The notes: a model not told the origin generated them from the sequence alone. 64,000 nucleotides of DNA from JAGNNV01 sp031412915 (GCA_031412915.1 JANODX010000093.1:40347-104346); one strand, 5' to 3'. Positions 25,355 through 34,125 are shown, counted from the stretch's first letter. Numbers and translations: made by a program.

Positions 25355-26989
25355 TTAGATGGAGAGGGAGTCGACCTTGCGATCGCCGAGCACCCATTCG
25401 AAAAGGAACTTGCTGACGAAGTAGGAAGCGAAGACGTTCGCGATGAGACCCCAGACCAGAGTCACGGCGAATCCGCGAATCGCGCCGGTGCCGAACTGGA
25501 AAAGGAACGCGGCGGCGATAAGGGCGGTCGCGTGGGTGTCGAGGATGGTGATCCAAACCCGGTCGAAACCGTTGCTGACCGCGGTCTTTACGGTTTTGCC
25601 CGAGCGAAGCTCTTCACGAATGCGCTCGAAGATCAGAACGTTGGTGTCGACGCCGACACCGACGGTCAGAATGATTCCCGCGATTCCGGGAAGGGTCAGG
25701 GTGGCGCCTGCGTAGGCCATGGCGCCCAGAAGGATGAGCAGGTTGGCGAGCAAAGCCACCACCGCGTTGACCCCGGACATCCGGTAATAGAGAAGCATGA
25801 AGAGGGTGATGAAACCCATGCCGGCGGCCGAGGCGAGAACGCCAGAGCGGATGGAGTCCTTGCCCAGGGACGCGCCCACCGTCTGTTCCTGCAGGAAATT
25901 CAAGGTGGCGGGCAGAGCGCCCGCGCGCAGGACCTTGGCCAGTGTGTCCGCTTCCTCTTGAGAGAAGGTTCCTTGAATCACGCCCTGGTCGGTGATGCGC
26001 GAGTTGATCACCGGCGCCGATTCCACGGTTCCATCGAGAATGACGGCCAGACGCTTGCCCACGTTGTCTCCCGTGGCCTGGCCGAACTTCTGGGCTCCGG
26101 TCGGGGTCAATGAGAATTGAATGTCGGGGAGACCGGTTTCTCCGCTCACCCCGGGGCGGGCGTTCTTCAAGTCCCGACCGGTGATCACCGCCTCCTTCCG
26201 TACCAGGAAGAAGGACCGGGTTCCCGGCTCCGCCCCCGCGCCGGTGACGATCTCCAGGTTGGGTGCGGGCTCAGTCTGGCCGGGAGGCAGGAGCATCTCG
26301 CGGGTCGTGGCCTCGTTTTCAACGAGCTTCAACGAGAGTTGGGCCGTGCGCTTGATCATGTCCTTGGCTCGGACCACGTCGGTGACGCCCGGGAGCTGGA
26401 CGAGGATTTGGTCCCCGGCGCTTCCATGAGCGGTGATGACCGGTTCGGCCACCCCCAGAACATTCACGCGGCGTTCCAGGGTGCGAATGGACTCCTGGAC
26501 CGTTTGCTCCTTGAGCACGCGCTTGTAGGGGTCCGTCATCCTGATCGAGAAGCCGGAGGCGGTCTCGCTGAGATTCCATTCCGTGGAGCGGAAGAAGTCG
26601 CGAAGGGTGGTGCGCGCGTCCTTCGCCCGTGCGGGCTCGATGCTCTCCACCGTGAATGCGTCGATGCCGGTTCCCGTGACCAGGGCTCCGGGCATGCCAG
26701 CCCGGCCCAGTTCGCTCGAGGCCAGGGACACCGCGTCCGAAATGGTCGCGCGAAGCGCATCGTCCGTGACGACCTTCATGATCAAGTGCATCCCGCCCTT
26801 GAGGTCGAGTCCGAGTTTGATCTTCTCCTGGATAGGCCACAGGGAGACCAAGCAGGCGATCAGGAACGAACCGTAGAGGATCGCCTTGGTTCGCAGTTCC
26901 TTCCGCAGGAAAGTCCAGACGAGGGCTCCCACCGCAATCGAGATCACGAGCCAGAGCAGGAATGGATTCTTTGTAAGACTGTCCATCAT
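25355..26989 (-). CDS. secD: protein translocase subunit SecD
   Basis: SecD pairs with SecF as the proton-driven partner of the Sec translocon. From ATG 26989 it has 544 residues with a first transmembrane helix, KLGLDLKGGMHLIMKV, a large periplasmic domain, and the C-terminal helices with GIIQ..-type loops, LLILLGAMAYAGATLTLPGI and GVGVDTNVLIFERIREEL. I chose this ATG because TAGGA lies upstream and yajC ends at 26997; the in-frame extension back to 27112 lies within yajC and is not SecD-like. Confidence 0.97.
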   Translation of the reverse strand: MMDSLTKNPFLLWLVISIAVGALVWTFLRKELRTKAILYGSFLIACLVSLWPIQEKIKLGLDLKGGMHLIMKVVTDDALRATISDAVSLASSELGRAGMPGALVTGTGIDAFTVESIEPARAKDARTTLRDFFRSTEWNLSETASGFSIRMTDPYKRVLKEQTVQESIRTLERRVNVLGVAEPVITAHGSAGDQILVQLPGVTDVVRAKDMIKRTAQLSLKLVENEATTREMLLPPGQTEPAPNLEIVTGAGAEPGTRSFFLVRKEAVITGRDLKNARPGVSGETGLPDIQFSLTPTGAQKFGQATGDNVGKRLAVILDGTVESAPVINSRITDQGVIQGTFSQEEADTLAKVLRAGALPATLNFLQEQTVGASLGKDSIRSGVLASAAGMGFITLFMLLYYRMSGVNAVVALLANLLILLGAMAYAGATLTLPGIAGIILTVGVGVDTNVLIFERIREELRSGKTVKTAVSNGFDRVWITILDTHATALIAAAFLFQFGTGAIRGFAVTLVWGLIANVFASYFVSKFLFEWVLGDRKVDSLSI

Positions 26990-26996
26990 CAATTTC

Positions 26997-27320
26997 CTAG
27001 GTTTTGGCCCCTTCGCCAGCACCCTCAAGCGCCGCAATGGCGCTGCGCTGAACGCGGACCTTTGTCTTGTCTGCAATGCGGACGTAGGCGTCTGAGCCTT
27101 CGATCGCCTCAATCACGCCATAAATTCCCGAGGCCAAAATCACGCGATCGCCGGCCTTGAGCGCCTTCAGGAGTTTTTCCTGGTCGCTCTGCTTCTTTCG
27201 AGACGGTCCGATCACGAGTACGTAGAAGATTCCGAAGACAATGGCCATGGGGAGGAAGGCCTCGAAGACGCTCGGCTGCGCGGGGGCCGCCTGCAAGGTC
27301 GCGAGAAGAACGGAGTCCAT
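26997..27320 (-). CDS. yajC: preprotein translocase subunit YajC
   Basis: YajC is the small single-helix membrane partner of SecDF. The 107-residue protein has a transmembrane helix at about 21-41 (FLPMAIVFGIFYVLVIGPSR), the motif KKQSDQEKLLKALKAGDRVI, and the GIYGVIEAIEGSDAYVRIAD beta domain. It lies between tgt and secD on the same strand, the normal position. Length is normal. Confidence 0.95.
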   Translation of the reverse strand: MDSVLLATLQAAPAQPSVFEAFLPMAIVFGIFYVLVIGPSRKKQSDQEKLLKALKAGDRVILASGIYGVIEAIEGSDAYVRIADKTKVRVQRSAIAALEGAGEGAKT

Positions 27321-27428
27321 GGGTTGGTATTTTGGGAAGCGAGCGGGTATTTGTTTAAAGAAAGTGACCTTCGAAACGGCGCGCGAGGATTCCTAGGTCC
27401 CTCCCGAGCGCTCCTTTGGTGAGGAGAA

Positions 27429-28535
27429 TCAGGCGGAGAAACCCTGGAGGGTCTCCTGCCGGAACGTTTCAAAGCGGCCCGCGACGATACTCTCCCGTGC
27501 CCTTCCAACCAAATCCAGATAGAAGAAGAGATTGTGGAGGGTGGCCAGGACCGCCCCGGTGATCTCGTTCGATAGATGCAGATGGCGGAGGTAGGCCCGC
27601 GAAGCCATCCGACAGGAAGGACAGCGACAATCGGGGTCGATGGGTGAAGAATCGCGAGCAAACTTCGCGTTGCGAATCGATAGTTTTCCCCGCCAAGTGA
27701 AGAGTTGCCCGTTTCGGGCATTGCGAGTCGGCAAGACGCAGTCGAACATGTCCACCCCGCGCGCGATGCCCTCAAGCAGGTCCTCCGGCGTTCCGACTCC
27801 CATCAGATACCGAGGTTGATCCTGGGGAAGGCTCCGATCCATGACTTCCAGGATTCGAACCATGTCTTCCTTGGGCTCGCCGACGGAGAGACCTCCAATG
27901 GCATAGCCAGGAAAACCGATCGACGTGATGGCCCGTGCGCTTTGTTCGCGAAAGTCGCGGTGGACGCCGCCTTGCACAATTCCAAAAAGCCACTGATCTT
28001 CGCGGGTGTGAGCTCGTTTCGACCGGTCCGCCCAGCGCGCGGTGCGCTCGGTCGCCTCGAGAACCTCCTCGCGCGAGGCCGGGAACGGAGGACACTCGTC
28101 GAAGGCCATAACGATATCGGCGCCGAGCTTCATCTGAATTTCAATCGATTTCTCCGGCGAGAGTTCCAGCCGAGCGCCATCCAGATGGCTGCGGAACACC
28201 ACACTCTCCTCACTGCGTTTCCGGAGCGCCGAGAGACTCATGACCTGATACCCCCCGCTGTCGGTCAAGAAGGGCCGGGAGAAACCGGTGAAACCGTGAA
28301 GGCCCCCGAGGGCCTGCACCAGGGCTTCGCCAGGTCGCACATGCAAGTGGTAAGTGTTCGCGAGAATGATCTGCGCGCCGATCTCTTCGAGATGAGCGGC
28401 CGTGAGCCCCTTCACCGAGCCGGCGGTCCCGACGGGCATGAAGATCGGCGTCTTGATGGTGCCGTGGGGCGTGATCAGACGTCCCGATCGAGCGCGATTG
28501 GACCTCGCTTCAATCAGGAACTCAAAGAATTTCAA
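27429..28535 (-). CDS. tgt: tRNA-guanine transglycosylase
   Basis: Tgt swaps guanine 34 of Asp, Asn, His and Tyr tRNAs for preQ1, on the path to queuosine. The 368-residue protein shows TPIFMPVGTAGSVKGL, the catalytic-Asp segment FLTDSGGYQVMSL, GDIV-like MAFDECPPF, VQGG, GGLSVGEP, and the second catalytic Asp region VDMFDCVLPTRNARNG. The zinc site is CRCPSC followed by LRHL. It is the first gene of the tgt-yajC-secD-secF group and is preceded by a long AT-richer region. Confidence 0.97.
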   Translation of the reverse strand: MKFFEFLIEARSNRARSGRLITPHGTIKTPIFMPVGTAGSVKGLTAAHLEEIGAQIILANTYHLHVRPGEALVQALGGLHGFTGFSRPFLTDSGGYQVMSLSALRKRSEESVVFRSHLDGARLELSPEKSIEIQMKLGADIVMAFDECPPFPASREEVLEATERTARWADRSKRAHTREDQWLFGIVQGGVHRDFREQSARAITSIGFPGYAIGGLSVGEPKEDMVRILEVMDRSLPQDQPRYLMGVGTPEDLLEGIARGVDMFDCVLPTRNARNGQLFTWRGKLSIRNAKFARDSSPIDPDCRCPSCRMASRAYLRHLHLSNEITGAVLATLHNLFFYLDLVGRARESIVAGRFETFRQETLQGFSA

Positions 28536-28838
28536 ACACCCTCTTCATGGTTGGAGTCGAGTATAGAGAACGCGACAACGACAGCCGCGCTCAAGCCTCT
28601 ATATAAGAAACCACCATGGACACGATCCGTCCTTCCGCCCGCCGAGGAACGTCGCGAGCCCCGCGTCATCACAACGCGAACCCATACCCGGGCCGGTTCA
28701 GGATTTCCGACGCTTATGTTAAACAAACAATACTACTAACAAAAACAGAAGGAAGCACAGCCGATTCTCAACAGAACTTCCACAGGCTAAGACGATGAAA
28801 CAAAGGGAGACGGGTCGATGAAAATCTGGTCGCATCGC

Positions 28839-28867
28839 TTGACAATGTGCAAGTCATTGCCTACGCT
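28839..28867 (+). promoter_or_regulatory. sigma-70 type promoter of the Lys/Ala micropeptide unit
   Basis: TTGACA at 28839-28844 is a perfect -35 and is followed, after exactly 17 bases, by TACGCT (28862-28867), a moderate -10. Transcription would start near 28874. The unit ends at a strong terminator at 29023-29048, so the transcript would be about 175 bases. Confidence 0.65.
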
Positions 28868-28880
28868 CCTACTAGTGCAT

Positions 28881-28917
28881 GCCCCTGTTGTCAACACAAA
28901 ATATTGGAAGCAGGGGT
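28881..28917 (+). other. hairpin in the leader of the micropeptide transcript
   Basis: GCCCCTGTT at 28881-28889 can pair with AAGCAGGGGT at 28908-28917, a stem of about nine pairs including G-U pairs, around a loop of roughly 18-19 bases. It lies between the promoter and the ribosome binding site and may stabilise the RNA or control translation. Only hand folding was done. Confidence 0.5.
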
Positions 28918-28953
28918 CGGCAACACCTAGATGGAAAGGGGGGATTACACACC

Positions 28954-28998
28954 ATGGCTGCTAAGAAAGCTAAGAAGGCTGCAAAGAAGAAGAAGTAA
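28954..28998 (+). CDS. 14-residue Lys/Ala-rich micropeptide
   Basis: ATG at 28954 opens a 15-codon frame ending TAA at 28996-28998 that encodes MAAKKAKKAAKKKK: nine Lys and four Ala after Met. The gene has everything a real gene needs: a TTGACA promoter about 110 bases upstream, a purine-rich GGAAAGGGGGGA ribosome site, a structured leader, and a terminator 25 bases after the stop. Alanine codons are mostly GCT, unlike the GCC/GCG habit of neighbouring genes. Such a peptide would bind nucleic acid or acidic surfaces, as the tails of H1-like bacterial proteins do. It could instead be a leader peptide or the transcript an sRNA. No function is known to me. Confidence 0.55.
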   Translation: MAAKKAKKAAKKKK

Positions 28999-29022
28999 GT
29001 CGCTTCCATTGCGGCTTCAGGA

Positions 29023-29048
29023 GGGGGTGAGCAATCACCCCCTTTTTT
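29023..29048 (+). terminator. Rho-independent terminator of the micropeptide unit
   Basis: GGGGGTGA (29023-29030) pairs with TCACCCCC (29035-29042) around a GCAA tetraloop and is followed by six T. The GNRA-type loop and the full T-run make this a strong terminator. The leftward HAD gene ends inside it, at 29035. Confidence 0.92.
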
Positions 29049-29913
29049 GTTTGCCTCCGCTCGAACTGAGAAGGAATCGTTCGACCGCAACCGCGACGCC
29101 GTCAGCATCGTTCCCTGGCACCACCTCGAGGCCGAGCGCATGCAGTGCGGGCTCCGCGTTCCCCATGATGCAGCCCTTCCCCGCCGCCTGCAGCATCAAC
29201 CGGTCGTTCCAGTTGTCTCCAATGGCCAGAACCTGACTCATCCCAAAGCCCCACCGCGAGCACAGGAAGTCGAGCGCCTCAGACTTGTCGACGGTGGGGG
29301 CCACGATATCGACGAGAGAGAGGTCATCCTCGGGGTAAACAGTTCTGAGAACCGAAACCCCAAACCCGCCGGTTTCAATTGCGGTCGCGAGATCTTGCAT
29401 CGCGCGCATCGAACCGCCACACATGACCTGGAGGGGCGCATCCTGCTCCGCGGCGACCGCGGCCTCGAGATCCGAAACCACCCTGACATCGGGATGAGAT
29501 CGACTGAGGTAGTAGGCGAGAAGGGTGTGAGAGGGCGAGGCCGTTTCAACGTAGAGGAGGCCTTCGCCGCGGTGGCCGAAATGGACCACGGGATCGGCAC
29601 CCACGCTCTTGGTGAAGCTCACGACCGCGATGGCCGCGGTTCGTGCGAGCGGGCGCACTCGAATGGCCACAGAATTCTCGATCACCAGACCGCCATTGTG
29701 CAGAACCAGCGCCTCCGCTCCGGGCAGGAGTTCGGCGACCTTCCTGGCCGCCGGATAGCGTCGTCCGGTCACCAGTGCGATTCGCACGCCCGCGCTCCTC
29801 GCCGCCGCGATCGCCGCGTGATTGCGAGGGGAGATCTCCTTACGGGAATTAAGCAACGTTCCGTCGAGGTCGAGAGCGAGAACGCGAAAGGCCCGAGCCG
29901 CGACGGCGCTCAC
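29035..29913 (-). CDS. Cof-type HAD-superfamily phosphatase
   Basis: A 292-residue haloacid dehalogenase-like hydrolase of the Cof/YbiV type (class IIB cap). Motif I is LALDLDGTLLNS with the nucleophile Asp and general-acid Asp, motif II ALVTGR, the Lys in SVDK-like VDKSEALDFL, and motif IV AIGDNWNDRLML. Such enzymes dephosphorylate sugar phosphates, FMN or similar metabolites; the substrate cannot be read off. The start GTG at 29913 overlaps the stop of the HEAT-cyclophilin gene (GTGA), so the two are coupled. Its 3' end enters the terminator of the facing micropeptide unit. Confidence 0.92.
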   Translation of the reverse strand: MSAVAARAFRVLALDLDGTLLNSRKEISPRNHAAIAAARSAGVRIALVTGRRYPAARKVAELLPGAEALVLHNGGLVIENSVAIRVRPLARTAAIAVVSFTKSVGADPVVHFGHRGEGLLYVETASPSHTLLAYYLSRSHPDVRVVSDLEAAVAAEQDAPLQVMCGGSMRAMQDLATAIETGGFGVSVLRTVYPEDDLSLVDIVAPTVDKSEALDFLCSRWGFGMSQVLAIGDNWNDRLMLQAAGKGCIMGNAEPALHALGLEVVPGNDADGVAVAVERFLLSSSGGKQKRG

Positions 29914-31973
29914 CGCGCCTCGCGACCGTCAAAGACTTCGACGCGCTCGATCACGTCACCGGGACGGAGTCGATCCACGACCTCCATTCCCGAAAGCACT
30001 TGGCCGAACTGGGTGTACGCCCCTTCCAGCTGAGGTTGCGGCTCCAGTGCGATGAAGAATTGGGAACCACCGGTGTCCTTCCCCGAAAGAGCCATGCCGA
30101 CGGCGCCGCGACCATAGGGGCGCGGGTTGTACTCGCAGCGAATGGTTACTCCGGATCCGCCATAGCCATCTCCCCGTGGATCGCCCGCCTGAACCAGGAA
30201 TCCCGGAACCACGCGATGGAAGGTGAGGCCGTTGAAGAAGCCCGCCTGGGCGAGTCGCACGAACGACATCGAGGTCAAAGGAGCATCGACGAGATCGAGG
30301 GCTATCGCGATCGTGCCGTAACGGGTGGAGATCAGGACGTGCGGGGAAAAAAGCGCCCGCCCCTCCGGCGCGTAGATCGACACCAGCCGGCGCGCCTCCG
30401 GCAACCGAAGAGCCGATGCCTCGGGTGGCGCAAACCCCTCAACCAGAGCGTCCATGGCCCTTTGCCTGACCGCGCGCGAAAGATCAGACCCAGCGATGCG
30501 CCGGAGCACGGTCCGGCTCGGCTCGCCTCGTCCGTGCGCCAGAGCATCCACAACCGCGACCCGGGTTTCGATATCCGGGTCCGACCCAGAGGCATCGAAG
30601 GCGCGGGCGATCGCCTCGCTGAAACGCGGGTCATCGATTTCTGCGAGCCCGGAAAAGGCCTCCACGGTCGCGGCGCGGACGCCCATGTCTTTGTGCTCCA
30701 GATAACTGAGAAGAGTGGGCACCGCGTCTTGGCCGCGCGCGCGCGCCAGGGCGGCCAAGACGCCCGGAACCGTACGGGTGTCGGTGTCTTCCAGCATGGC
30801 CAGGAGAAGGGGGGCGGCCCGCTCGCCCAGATTCTCAGCCAGAGCACGAGCCACCGCCTGGCGCACGCGCCAGTCAGGGTCGGGCCCAATGGTCGACAGG
30901 ACGAGACCCACGTCGTCCGCATCGAGCTTGACCAATGCGGGCCAGGCGGCCGACCGGATCCAAGGATCGAGGTGGCCGACGTTCTCGATGACCCGGGGAC
31001 GCCATCGTGAGTCGGCCGGGAGTGCGGCCAGGGTCAGCAACGCCTCCCGGCGGAGGACGAGGTTTGAGGAGTCGAGGTGAAGAGCCGCTGCCGTTGAACC
31101 TTCGGCGGAGCCGATGGCCGCCACCGCACGCAGCGCCTCAAGCACCACTCTGGGGTCTCGGTCCTCGGCGAGCCGCCGGGCGATATTGAGATGCTTGGAA
31201 GCTTTGAGCCCACCCAGACCCTTCGCGGCGAGAGAGCGAATGAGAGGGTCCTCGGCGTCAGCGCCGGCCAGAAAGATAGGGGTGAGCCTCGGGTCTAAAA
31301 CGCGCACCGCCGCCCATACACAGGCCCACCAATCAACGGCAGGAACTCCGTCGCTTCGGAGGACTGCGCGGGCGAAGGCCTCGGCGTCCTTGAGACGGGC
31401 AAGGGCCACCAGATGGAGTCGAAGCTCGATCCACGGATCGTCCGCGCGACCGGGGTCGTCGCCACGAATGCGCAACACGCCGTCCCGGGTCTTGGGCAGG
31501 GCTCGGCGGAAAGCGTCGGCGATCGCCGGGCCCGAAGACGACTGCCCGATTCGACTCAAAGCCTCGGATGCGCGACCGCGCGTGATCGCGTCGTCGTCCG
31601 AGAGGGTCTCGGTGAGGGCCTCTCGGGCTTCAGGCGCCGACATCAGCCCGAGGGCAAAAGCGGTGGCCCGTCGGACCTCTACCTCCGGATCACGCAGGCG
31701 TTCGATGAGTCGCGGGATTGCGAGGGGATCCCCAATCCGACCGGCGGCGAGCGCCGCTCGCCGCCGCACCGCCGCATCCTCGTTTAGAAGAAACGTCTGG
31801 AGCGAACCGCCTCCGAGGGTGCGGCTGTCCTCGAGCACGAGGATTCTGGCCAAGATCTCGACCTTCGACAGAGGATCGGGCAAACCCGTCACCCCATGCC
31901 TTGTTCCCGAAGTCGCGCAGGCCAGGGGCAGCGGAAGCAAGAGCCAGGCGAGAGACCGTGGGATTCGTGACAT
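29910..31973 (-). CDS. lipoprotein with HEAT repeats and a C-terminal cyclophilin domain
   Basis: A 687-residue exported protein. Lipobox LPLAC gives Cys19. Residues about 40-530 consist of HEAT-like helical repeats (RRRAALAAGRIGDPLAIPRL, DPEVEVRRATAFALGLMSAP, DPDWRVRQAVARALAENLGE and others). From about 550 on there is a cyclophilin-type peptidyl-prolyl isomerase: TFHRVVPGFLVQAGDPRGDG, then GAVGMALSGKDTGGSQFFIA and TQFGQVLSGMEVVDRL. The catalytic Arg (FHRV) and QAGD/GSQFFI core are kept, so it should be active and probably assists folding of outer-membrane or secreted proteins. ATG 31973 has AAGGAG upstream; a start nine codons earlier is possible. Confidence 0.9.
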   Translation of the reverse strand: MSRIPRSLAWLLLPLPLACATSGTRHGVTGLPDPLSKVEILARILVLEDSRTLGGGSLQTFLLNEDAAVRRRAALAAGRIGDPLAIPRLIERLRDPEVEVRRATAFALGLMSAPEAREALTETLSDDDAITRGRASEALSRIGQSSSGPAIADAFRRALPKTRDGVLRIRGDDPGRADDPWIELRLHLVALARLKDAEAFARAVLRSDGVPAVDWWACVWAAVRVLDPRLTPIFLAGADAEDPLIRSLAAKGLGGLKASKHLNIARRLAEDRDPRVVLEALRAVAAIGSAEGSTAAALHLDSSNLVLRREALLTLAALPADSRWRPRVIENVGHLDPWIRSAAWPALVKLDADDVGLVLSTIGPDPDWRVRQAVARALAENLGERAAPLLLAMLEDTDTRTVPGVLAALARARGQDAVPTLLSYLEHKDMGVRAATVEAFSGLAEIDDPRFSEAIARAFDASGSDPDIETRVAVVDALAHGRGEPSRTVLRRIAGSDLSRAVRQRAMDALVEGFAPPEASALRLPEARRLVSIYAPEGRALFSPHVLISTRYGTIAIALDLVDAPLTSMSFVRLAQAGFFNGLTFHRVVPGFLVQAGDPRGDGYGGSGVTIRCEYNPRPYGRGAVGMALSGKDTGGSQFFIALEPQPQLEGAYTQFGQVLSGMEVVDRLRPGDVIERVEVFDGREAR

Positions 31974-32078
31974 CGGCTCCTTGGCTTTCCTGAGAATCAA
32001 GGGCGAAGTGTAATTCGCTGCTCAGGTCCGGGCCGCAAAACCACGAACTTCGGGCCCCCGCCTTAGACTGGATGCCCC

Positions 32079-33152
32079 ATGAAAGTCGGAATTCTCGGAT
32101 TGCCGCAAGTCGGCAAGAGCACACTCTTCTCCCTTCTGACGGGCGCGCCCGCCCCCCAACCCGGCAAACCCGACCCACGCATCGGAATCGCCCGAGTTCC
32201 AGATCCCAGACTGGATGCGCTGGCCCAACTGTTTTCTCCCAAGAAGAAGACGCCGGCCACTATCGAGTTCGTCGATGTTCCAGGCGTGGCCAAGGGCGAG
32301 GGCGCCTCTTTGATCGACTTGCCGGCCCTTCGAGGCGCCGATGCGTTCTTGCATGTGGTTCGCGTATTCGAGAACGAGGCCGTGGCCCACGCGGATGGTT
32401 CGCTGGATCCAGGGCGCGACATCGAAATGCTGGAGCTTGAATTCATCCTCGCCGACCTCACCCTGGTCACCACGCGCCTCGAGCGCTTGGCCGCGGCGAT
32501 CAAGAAACTCAACAAAGCCGAAGACCGGGTGGAGTCCGAACTCCTCTCCCGCCTGAAGACTCACCTCGAAAGCGAGGTCCCTTTGCGCGAGATCGACCTC
32601 GCCGCCGAAGATCGCAAGAAGGTGAAGAACTACTCCCTGCTCTCGATCAAGCCCATGGTCATCGCCCTGAACATGGGCGATGCCGACATCAAGGCCCCCG
32701 ACGTGATCCTCGGAAAACCCAAGGTTGCGGCTATGGCGAAGCGTCCGAACGTGGCTCTGTGCGCGGTCTCCGCCACTATTGAAATGGAAATGGCCCAACT
32801 TCCGGCCGAAGACGCCCAGGCCTTCCGGGACGATCTGGGACTGAGCGAGCCGGGGTTGGACCGGATCGTTCGCTCCGCATACGGACTCTTGGGCTTGATG
32901 TCTTTTCTTACCGCCGGAGAGGACGAGTGCCGCGCCTGGACGATTCGCCGGAACACCCGCGCCCAAAACGCGGCCGGCGAAATCCACTCGGACATCGAGC
33001 GAGGATTCATCCGCGCGGAAGTGGTTCCCTACGAGGCTCTGATCGCGGCCGGGTCGCTTTCCGCCTGCAAGGAAGAAGCCACCTTGCGCCTGGAAGGCAA
33101 GGATTACATCGTGCGGGATGGCGACGTGGTCAATTTCAGATTCAACGTCTGA
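32079..33152 (+). CDS. ychF: Obg-family ATPase YchF
   Basis: YchF is a universally conserved P-loop protein that prefers ATP, binds ribosomes and takes part in oxidative-stress response. The 357-residue length is usual. Motifs: GLPQVGKSTLFSLLTG, DPRIGIARVPDPRLD, EFVDVPGVAKGEGASL, and a G4 position reading NMGD (NVAD or NxxE in most homologues, consistent with loosened base specificity). A coiled-coil insert around residues 125-165 and a C-terminal TGS domain (AWTIRRNTRAQNAAGEIHSD, GFIRAEVV, YIVRDGDVVNFRFNV) complete it. It stands alone on the plus strand before the zinc-ribbon gene. Confidence 0.96.
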   Translation: MKVGILGLPQVGKSTLFSLLTGAPAPQPGKPDPRIGIARVPDPRLDALAQLFSPKKKTPATIEFVDVPGVAKGEGASLIDLPALRGADAFLHVVRVFENEAVAHADGSLDPGRDIEMLELEFILADLTLVTTRLERLAAAIKKLNKAEDRVESELLSRLKTHLESEVPLREIDLAAEDRKKVKNYSLLSIKPMVIALNMGDADIKAPDVILGKPKVAAMAKRPNVALCAVSATIEMEMAQLPAEDAQAFRDDLGLSEPGLDRIVRSAYGLLGLMSFLTAGEDECRAWTIRRNTRAQNAAGEIHSDIERGFIRAEVVPYEALIAAGSLSACKEEATLRLEGKDYIVRDGDVVNFRFNV

Positions 33153-33159
33153 AGCGCCG

Positions 33160-34125
33160 GTGATTTCTCCCCCGCCCTGTTCCGCATGCGGAAGGCCGGT
33201 GGCCATGGCTCGGGCAACCTGCCTGTATTGCGGAGCGCCCATTTCCGAGGAAACCCTCGCGGCGGCGGCCATGGCCGCCCGCCGCGTTCAGCAAACGCCG
33301 ATTCTGGCCCAACTGCAGACCGCGGCCAAGGGTCTCGGCCGCGAAACGGGGTCCCGGCGCTATGTGGTCATCGACACGTCCGCGGTCACGGCAGAGGCCG
33401 TCGCCGCGGCATGTTCAGTTTCAATCTGGGAAGCTCGCCAATGGCGGGCGGCCGCTGGCTTCCGGCTCGTCAAAGTGAGCGCCGAACCGATGGATGGACC
33501 CCTGGAACGCGGCCTGAGGGATCAAGGAGTGAGCTTTTTTGTTATTCCCGAGGACCGAGTCGCGCGGTCTCGAATCCCGGTTCCCCTGGAATCGATCGAC
33601 TTTTCCAGGATCCCGGCGCACTGTTCTCTGCGTCCCGACCCGGATGCGGAGCCCGTCCGGCGAGACCTGCCGGAGTCTGACCTTGCCCTCATAGTCTCGG
33701 CCTCGATCAAGCGAGAGAGGGTCAAAGAGCAAACCTCGCCCAAGAAAAGCGCGGACGCCCGCTTGGAGGACGCGTGGGTCGTGCATCTTCATCTGAAGGG
33801 CGAGGCCAGGCCTTGGGAAGTCGACCCTCGTCGAACCTCCTACGCGGGCGTGGGCCTTGCGTCGGCGCACATGAATACACAGGAACTTGTGCGCCGCTTG
33901 TCGGCCACCGTTTCCCACGACGAAACCTTCAAGAACATGGTCCCCGCCCTATCACCCGGCGTCGATCCGGTGGGCGACCTCGTCGCCCTGAAGACCGCGA
34001 CCAGGACCGCGGCCAAGCAACCCATGCGCGTTGTCCTCGACAACCTGGCCCAATTTCGTGAATATTCCGCGTGGCGAGGCGCCATCGAAGAGGCCAGGAG
34101 AGAAGGCCTTTGGGTAAGGCGCTGA
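33160..34125 (+). CDS. zinc-ribbon protein of unknown function
   Basis: A 321-residue soluble protein. The N-terminus has a zinc ribbon, CSACGRP with CLYCGAP about 14 residues later (four Cys). After an Ala-rich linker there is a segment of mixed alpha/beta sequence (RYVVIDTSAVTAEAVAAACS, ARQWRAAAGFRLVKVSAEPM, RDQGVSFFVIPED) that suggests two related ferredoxin-like or DUF-type units, and a C-terminal part with HLHLKGEARPWEVDP and a helical end. I do not recognise the family. The GTG at 33160 begins eight bases after ychF and keeps the ribbon; a frame opening at 33118 would overlap ychF. A distance of 43 bases separates it from the first glycosyltransferase. Confidence 0.72.
   Translation: MISPPPCSACGRPVAMARATCLYCGAPISEETLAAAAMAARRVQQTPILAQLQTAAKGLGRETGSRRYVVIDTSAVTAEAVAAACSVSIWEARQWRAAAGFRLVKVSAEPMDGPLERGLRDQGVSFFVIPEDRVARSRIPVPLESIDFSRIPAHCSLRPDPDAEPVRRDLPESDLALIVSASIKRERVKEQTSPKKSADARLEDAWVVHLHLKGEARPWEVDPRRTSYAGVGLASAHMNTQELVRRLSATVSHDETFKNMVPALSPGVDPVGDLVALKTATRTAAKQPMRVVLDNLAQFREYSAWRGAIEEARREGLWVRR

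Larger units (their letters stand above)
28536..28953. other. 418-bp intergenic region upstream of tgt
   Basis: AT-richer than the surrounding genes, especially at 28700-28800 where A-runs dominate. On the plus strand it carries the promoter and leader of the 14-residue peptide gene. A TATACT near 28553-28558 (minus strand) might serve tgt but has no fitting -35. No other gene can be supported. Confidence 0.6.

Noticed and set aside
28872..29141. Minus-strand frame across the micropeptide unit
   Set aside because: Its sequence is the complement of the peptide gene and terminator; it has low complexity and no ribosome binding site.
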